Shown here: positions 59,353 through 64,000 of the stretch, piece after piece
Layout: each line of letters starts with the position of its first letter
Numbering within the stretch: the stretch's first letter is position 1
NCBI GenBank assembly: GCA_934504345.1
Contig: CAKSVR010000010.1
Span: 1-64,000, forward strand
Origin: an uncultured Agathobaculum sp.
Lineage (GTDB): Bacteria > Bacillota > Clostridia > Oscillospirales > Butyricicoccaceae
DNA: 64,000 nt
Direction of reading: 5' to 3'
Notes under the pieces: generated by a model
Databases searched by the model: none
Seen by the model: the letters and a program-made list of their open reading frames with translations, nothing else
What the model was told of the DNA's origin: nothing
Position numbers and translations under genes: made by a program

Positions 59353-60375
59353 TCACACATTTCCGCGGAATTTAATGGTAATATCCGTCATATTCATGCG
59401 TTTCTTGGGGAACTGATGCCGTTCGAGGTAATCATACAGCAGGCGTATCGGCAGCGTGCCCTGCGTTTTCACATCCTGCCCGATGATGAAATCGACCGTA
59501 CCGTTTTTGACCATTTTGATGTTGCCCTCGGTGATGTCGTGAACGACGATGTGCAGCTTTTCGCTGCGGTGTACGGCGTGCACGGCGCGGTAAACGCCCT
59601 CCCGTCCTGCGGAGGTCAGATAGATGCCGCGCAGCTCGCTGTCCGACTGAATGGCGCGCATAGCGATGCGCTCGGCGAGGCTTTCATCGAGAAACGAGCA
59701 TTCCGGGTGCAGAACACGGATGTCCGGAAAGCTCTCCGCCATTTCGGTGCTGAAGCCGGTAAAACGCTGCGAGTCGGCATAGTGACCGCTGCGCTGCCCC
59801 AGAATCGGCAGCACGCTGCCGTGCCCCTGCATGACCATGCCGAGCAGCGCAGCGGCGGCGCGGCCGGTCGCGATGTTGTCCGCGCCGACATAGGCGATGC
59901 GGTTCGCGTCGGTGATGTCCGTATTGAACGTCACGACAGGGATGCCCTGCTTTTCGCTGAGCGTGTTGATCTTGTCGCGCACGAGCGTATTCGCGAGCGG
60001 CATGAGCGCGAGACCGTCGATGTGCTCGGTCGTTACCAGCTCATCGATCAGTGTCAGCTGATGCTGCACATCCATGTCCTGCATCGCGCGCACGATGACC
60101 GTGATGTTCGGGAGAAGCTCACGCTCGGAAAAGCTCTCGAACAGCTCGCACAGCATCTGCACGAACGCCGAGTGCGACGAGTGCAGCACTACACCAATCT
60201 TCCACTGCCGGGTCTGCTGCATGACGAGCCGGTTGGAGATATAGCCCATTTCGCGCGCCGTCGCGCGGATGCGCTCCGCGACCTCCTCGCGCACGCCCTC
60301 CTTGTGGTGCAGGGCGCGGTCCACCGTGCCGCGCGACACGCCGCACCGGTCTGCGATCTGCTGCATCGTTACCAT
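59353..60375 (-). CDS. LacI family transcriptional regulator
   Basis: The 340-residue repressor has the LacI HTH (MQQIADRCGVSRGTVDRALHHKEGVREEVAERI). A ribose-binding-protein-like effector domain follows (KIGVVLHSSHSAFVQML, IDGLALMPLANT, IPVVTFNTDI and AYVGADNIATGRAAA). It is divergent from the symporter/isomerase/binding-protein operon and is the likely regulator of it. Twin TATGCATAAT sites in the shared spacer are candidate operators. The start at 60375 follows GGAGAGTG. Confidence 0.93.
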   Translation of the reverse strand: MVTMQQIADRCGVSRGTVDRALHHKEGVREEVAERIRATAREMGYISNRLVMQQTRQWKIGVVLHSSHSAFVQMLCELFESFSERELLPNITVIVRAMQDMDVQHQLTLIDELVTTEHIDGLALMPLANTLVRDKINTLSEKQGIPVVTFNTDITDANRIAYVGADNIATGRAAAALLGMVMQGHGSVLPILGQRSGHYADSQRFTGFSTEMAESFPDIRVLHPECSFLDESLAERIAMRAIQSDSELRGIYLTSAGREGVYRAVHAVHRSEKLHIVVHDITEGNIKMVKNGTVDFIIGQDVKTQGTLPIRLLYDYLERHQFPKKRMNMTDITIKFRGNV

Positions 60376-60682
60376 AAAATCACTCTCCTGCGTTCTCTGT
60401 ACTTATACTATATCATAAAACACAGCCGTGCGCTAGATGTTACATCTGCACGAAAATGTTGTACTGCACATTGCCTGTGATACAATGATAGCGCTATTTT
60501 TATGCATAATATCATAAATGCTTGCGACTTTAATATGCATAATCACGAGATAATGCACGGATAAATGATAGTGCGCCCGAGCTATTGCAACCGGAAATCC
60601 GCTGTGCTATTCTGTGATTGTCAAGTGAACAAGGCCGTTCACGAAACCGAAAAATTCCCCAAAAGAGAGTGAGAGAAACAAA
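60376..60682. promoter_or_regulatory. divergent control region of the LacI and symporter genes
   Basis: Two plus-strand promoters can be drawn: TTGTAC-16-TACAAT (60459-60486) and TTGCAA-17-TATTCT (60585-60613). Just downstream of the first, TATGCATAAT occurs at 60501-60510 and again at 60534-60543. The 33-bp spacing equals about three helical turns, so two repressor dimers could bind on the same face. Confidence 0.6.
60501..60543. promoter_or_regulatory. twin TATGCATAAT operator candidates
   Basis: Two identical 10-mers with a palindromic ATGCAT core start 33 bp apart. They overlap the expected start of transcription from the upstream promoter. The divergent LacI-type protein is the natural candidate to bind them. 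Confidence 0.5.
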
Positions 60683-62344
60683 ATGTCATTTTTCAGTTCC
60701 ATGATCTGGATCGCGCTGAGCTTCCTGTTTTTCACCGTCATGGTGGCAGTCATTTCAGCGTGGAAGACCAGAGATGACAAGCTCGACACCGCCGAGGGAT
60801 ACTTCCTCGCGGGGCGCGGACTGCCGGGCATTGTCATTGCAGGCTCGCTGCTGCTGACCAACCTGTCCGCAGAACAGCTGGTCGGCACAAACGGTCAGGG
60901 CTGGGCTTCCAATATGAGTCCGATCGGCTGGGAGGTCGGCGCACTGTTCACGCTGTTTGCGCTGGCGCTGTGGTTCCTGCCGACCTATCTCAAAATGGGC
61001 ACGACAACCATCCCGCAGCTGATGGAAGCACGCTTCGGCCGCGGCACCAAGCTGATGTTCTCATTCGTCATCGTCGTGATGTACTCCATCCTCAATCTGC
61101 CGGTCATCCTTTACTCCGGTGCAGTTGTATTTGAGAATATCTTCGATATTTCCGGTATCTTCGGCATCAGCAAGTTCACAGCAGTTGCGATTTTGTGTGT
61201 CGTCATCGGCATTATCGGCGGCTGCTACGCCATCTTCGGCGGTTTGAAGGCGGTTGCCGTATCCGACACCATCAACGGTATCGGCCTTATCATCGGCGGC
61301 CTGATGATCCCGTTCCTCGCGCTGGCGCTGCTGGGTCACGAAACCACCGGCGGCGGTCTGGTAGAAGGCGTTAAGTACCTCGTACAAACCGAACCCGAAA
61401 AGCTCAACGCATGGGCTTCGTGGGATGCTGCTGAACCGGCTCTGCCGTGGCCGCTCATCTTCACGGGTATGTTCTTCAACAACCTGTACTGGTGGTGCAC
61501 GAATCAGTCCTTTGTACAGCGCGCACTCGCCGCAAAGAGCCTGAAGGAAGGCCAGAAGGGCGCGATCTACTGCGGCTTCCTCAAGACCATCGGCTTCTTC
61601 TATCTGGTGCTGCCGGGCGTTATCGCTTACCATCTGCCGTCCATTCAGGACAAGCTGGCGGCGGCCGGTTCCTCCGCGATCGACTTCGCTTATCCGGCAC
61701 TGGTTTCCGCCGTTGTTCCCAAGCCGGTCATGGGCTTTTTCGCAGCCGTGCTGTTCGGCGCGATCCTGTCCTCGTTCAACTCGGTGCTCAACTCCGCATC
61801 GACCATGTTTACCCTCGACCTGTACCGCACTGCCATCAATCCCAAGGCTTCGGATATGCAGTGTGTCAAGGTCGGCAAGATCTACGGCACCTGCGCCGGT
61901 GCAGTCGCTATCTGCGTGGCACCGTTCGTTATGTTCGCACAGGGCATCACGACCTTCCTCAACTCTATGAGCCAGTTCGTTTCCCTGCCGATCCTGTTCA
62001 CCGTACTCGGTGCGCTCATCTTCCGCAAGGCGCCGAAGTATGCGCCCAAGGTCATCACCGCTGTTCACGTTATCGCCTACGGCGCGTTTATGCTCCTCAA
62101 GCCCTGTTACCCCACCTCGGGTGAGCCGATCCATTATCTGTACGCCATCGCTGTGCTGTTCGTCGTTGAATTTGCCATCATGTGGTATCTCAACAAGTAC
62201 CGCGGCACGGAGGAATACGTTCCGGCCGATGTCGGCGCAGTTGATCTGACCCCGTGGAAGTATCGCCATATCGTATGTATCATCGGTATCATTCTGGCGA
62301 TTGGCATTTACATTCTGTTTTCGCCCATCGGCATTGCCGCATGA
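60683..62344 (+). CDS. sodium:solute symporter (SSS family), second copy
   Basis: The 553-residue protein is an SLC5-type symporter with GYFLAGRGLPG, NLSAEQLVGTNGQGWASN and AVLFGAILSSFNSVLNSAS. These patterns parallel the symporter at 34938-36533 (both also end in DLTPWKYR- or DMTPWKYR-like sequence). It probably moves a sugar or polyol with Na+. It is followed by a TIM-barrel isomerase and a sugar-binding lipoprotein and is governed by a divergent LacI regulator. Confidence 0.92.
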   Translation: MSFFSSMIWIALSFLFFTVMVAVISAWKTRDDKLDTAEGYFLAGRGLPGIVIAGSLLLTNLSAEQLVGTNGQGWASNMSPIGWEVGALFTLFALALWFLPTYLKMGTTTIPQLMEARFGRGTKLMFSFVIVVMYSILNLPVILYSGAVVFENIFDISGIFGISKFTAVAILCVVIGIIGGCYAIFGGLKAVAVSDTINGIGLIIGGLMIPFLALALLGHETTGGGLVEGVKYLVQTEPEKLNAWASWDAAEPALPWPLIFTGMFFNNLYWWCTNQSFVQRALAAKSLKEGQKGAIYCGFLKTIGFFYLVLPGVIAYHLPSIQDKLAAAGSSAIDFAYPALVSAVVPKPVMGFFAAVLFGAILSSFNSVLNSASTMFTLDLYRTAINPKASDMQCVKVGKIYGTCAGAVAICVAPFVMFAQGITTFLNSMSQFVSLPILFTVLGALIFRKAPKYAPKVITAVHVIAYGAFMLLKPCYPTSGEPIHYLYAIAVLFVVEFAIMWYLNKYRGTEEYVPADVGAVDLTPWKYRHIVCIIGIILAIGIYILFSPIGIAA

Positions 62345-62398
62345 GTAGAATAAAGTCTAAGCAACAACCTCATTGAGAAAAGAAAAGGAGAAATTACT

Positions 62399-63274
62399 AT
62401 GAAACTCGGATTTAATGAAGCAAACGACCGTTTTTGTGCAAACCACAGCGTTATGATGGACCTCGAGCTGTGCGAGAAGTACGGCTTCGACTGCATCGAT
62501 ATTCAGTCGGAATGCCTCAACCGCGACCTCGAGGCCGGCAAGATCACCCTTGAGGAGATGGGCGCATGGTTCCAGAGCCACCACCTCAAGATGCTTTCCT
62601 ACAATGCGCTGTGTTTCTTTAACATGAAGCAGACACAGGAGGAAAAGGATGCCGTGATGGCGGAGCTGGACGAGATCATCCGCCGCTGCAACATTCTCGG
62701 CTGCAAGATGATCGTCGTTGTGCCGAGCAAGGACATGAAGGAGCGCGGCCTGACCCCGACCCGCAAGGAGATTCGCGAGGATGCAGTCGCTGTTCTCAAG
62801 GAAATGGTCAAGAAGTGCGAGCCGCACGGTATCCGCCTGAGCCTTGAGTTCTGCGGCGAGCCGTCCATGACCATCAACCGCTTTGAGGATGCTTACGCCA
62901 TCGTCGAGGAGGTCAATAGCCCGCTGGTTGGCGTAACGCTCGACCAGTACCACTTCTACGCAATGGGCTCCGGCTGGGATACCCTCGAAAAGGCCGACGG
63001 TAAGAAGATTTTCGTATGGCATCTGAACGGCACCGAGGATATGCCCTGCGGCGCGTACTACAACAACGACGAGAAGCGCCTGTGGCCGGGTGCCGAGGGC
63101 GACTGCCTGCCGCACGCACGCTACGCCGATACGCTCAAGAAGATTGGCTTTGACGGCGACTGCTGCACCATCGAGATCTTCCGTCCGGCATACTATGAGA
63201 TGTCGCAGGAGGAGAACGTAAAGAAGTCCGCAGAAGTCACCCGCGCACACGTTGCAAAATACGCACAGTTCTAA
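62399..63274 (+). CDS. sugar phosphate isomerase/epimerase-like TIM barrel (IolI-like)
   Basis: The 291-residue enzyme belongs to the xylose isomerase-like TIM-barrel family. Likely metal or substrate residues are in LSLEFCGEPS, GVTLDQYHFYAMG, VWHLNGTED and the terminal TIEIFRP. It is similar in size to inosose isomerase IolI and to various keto-sugar epimerases; the exact substrate is not readable. It starts behind AAAGGAGAAA, 54 bp after the symporter, and precedes a sugar-binding lipoprotein, mirroring the 32-36 kb locus in gene content. Confidence 0.85.
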   Translation: MKLGFNEANDRFCANHSVMMDLELCEKYGFDCIDIQSECLNRDLEAGKITLEEMGAWFQSHHLKMLSYNALCFFNMKQTQEEKDAVMAELDEIIRRCNILGCKMIVVVPSKDMKERGLTPTRKEIREDAVAVLKEMVKKCEPHGIRLSLEFCGEPSMTINRFEDAYAIVEEVNSPLVGVTLDQYHFYAMGSGWDTLEKADGKKIFVWHLNGTEDMPCGAYYNNDEKRLWPGAEGDCLPHARYADTLKKIGFDGDCCTIEIFRPAYYEMSQEENVKKSAEVTRAHVAKYAQF

Positions 63275-63338
63275 GTTCCCATTTTATCAAGCTTCGAAGA
63301 GAAAACAGAGATTTACAGAGGTATAAGGAGAATTTATT

Positions 63339-64000
63339 ATGAGCTATCTGAAGAAAATCGGCGCACTGTTCGTTTCCTCCGCACTGATGGCATCCATGCT
63401 CGCAGGCTGCGGCGGCTCGTCCTCCGGTTCCACCGGCGACAGCGGCTCTCAGGCCGAGGGCGGCGACGGCAATTACAACATTTCCATCGTGTTCAAGACC
63501 ACCTCGAACGAATACACCCAGTACATGATGGCAGGTGCAGAAAAAGCGGCAGCCGAGACCGGCGCTGTGCTCGACATGAAGGGCGCGACCTCGGAAACCG
63601 CCTATGACGAGCAGCAGAACATGATCGAAACCGATCTGCACGCCAGCAAGTATGACGCGATGATTATCGCTCCGCTGCAGGGCGATATGGCGACGACGCT
63701 CGTCAGCGGCACGGATATGCCCATCTTCGCAATCGACACGGACTTTAATGCACCGGAGAAGATTTCGTTCATCGGCATCGGCCAGAAGGATGCAGCGGCA
63801 AGCGGCGGCGAAAAGGCTGTCGAGGCGGCGAAGGCAGCCGGCTGGGATAAGATCGAAGCCGCTTATATTGCGGGCGTTCAGGGTGACTCCACCGCCGATG
63901 CACGCCGCACCGGTTTCCAGGAAGGCATTGACGGCGCAGGCGGCACGTTCCTCGCAGACGAGGTGCAGTACGCTGATGCAGTAGCGGATAAGGCTACCGT
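63339..64000 (+). CDS. sugar-binding lipoprotein (Peripla_BP_4), 3' end beyond window
   Basis: The gene starts at 63339 behind AAGGAG and is cut by the window edge after 220 codons. The product has lipobox LAGC and a Gly/Ser linker. Its binding fold clearly resembles the lipoprotein at 33617 (compare GATSETAYDEQQNMIETDL here with GPSSETAFDEMQNMIETDL there). Whether ABC permease genes follow cannot be seen. Confidence 0.9.
   Translation, partial: MSYLKKIGALFVSSALMASMLAGCGGSSSGSTGDSGSQAEGGDGNYNISIVFKTTSNEYTQYMMAGAEKAAAETGAVLDMKGATSETAYDEQQNMIETDLHASKYDAMIIAPLQGDMATTLVSGTDMPIFAIDTDFNAPEKISFIGIGQKDAAASGGEKAVEAAKAAGWDKIEAAYIAGVQGDSTADARRTGFQEGIDGAGGTFLADEVQYADAVADKAT

Overview
The window looks like chromosome of a Gram-positive, anaerobic gut Clostridium-type bacterium (Clostridia, probably Oscillospirales/Butyricicoccaceae-like; the genus is not resolvable by eye). 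The reasons are a fairly GC-rich composition, strong AGGAGG ribosome sites, lipoproteins with lipobox cysteines, SLH-anchored surface proteins, a LicT/RAT antitermination switch, YesM/AraC two-component systems, an FeoAB fusion, MgtE and many carbohydrate loci. There is one tRNA (Leu-TAA). I saw no rRNA, no CRISPR array and no complete insertion sequence.

Layout. 0-4 kb: an orphan DUF4143 ATPase, tRNA-Leu, and a minus-strand pair (SDR reductase, then acidic amino-acid/dicarboxylate symporter). 4.1-7.5 kb: an amino-acid-binding lipoprotein translationally coupled to a hybrid histidine kinase. 7.7-14 kb: cutC, licT, a RAT antiterminator/terminator switch, then EIIA, HPr, EIICB, nagB and nagA, which form an N-acetylglucosamine uptake and catabolism run. 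14-22.7 kb, minus strand: an RbsA/RbsC/SBP sugar ABC transporter, followed by an AraC-type response regulator, a soluble YesM-type kinase and a tandem pseudo-ABC ATPase, then a PfkB kinase behind a perfect 22-bp operator. 22.7-23.7 kb: a gene-free stretch carrying a ~145-bp inverted repeat. 23.7-25.7 kb: flavin reductase and a SARP/BTAD regulator. 25.8-30.7 kb: a transglutaminase lipoprotein and a compact type IV pilus-like operon (PilC, four pseudopilin-like proteins, PilT).

31-37.7 kb: a Gfo/Idh dehydrogenase, an IolE/MocC-like TIM-barrel enzyme, a sugar-binding lipoprotein, a sodium:solute symporter and an AraC regulator. These suggest uptake and oxidation of a polyol such as an inositol. 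37.8-50.6 kb: a LytTR-PAS regulator just upstream of a 3,175-residue SLH surface protein, then a second SLH protein. 50.7-54.5 kb: decayed fructose/mannitol PTS genes beside an intact SorE-like reductase and a DeoR regulator. 54.6-59 kb: FeoAB and MgtE, the latter behind a 28-codon upstream ORF. 59.3-64 kb: a LacI regulator divergent from a second symporter, TIM-barrel isomerase and binding-lipoprotein set that mirrors the 31-36.5 kb locus and runs off the window.

The strongest candidates for something undescribed are: (1) the pseudo-ABC ATPase/soluble kinase/AraC regulator set next to a true sugar ABC transporter, which may read transporter state from inside the cell; (2) the recurring pairing of a periplasmic-type sugar-binding lipoprotein with an SSS symporter rather than with ABC permeases. 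Regulatory RNA candidates are the mgtE leader, the promoter-then-terminator leader of the pilus operon, and a structured region before the second SLH gene.
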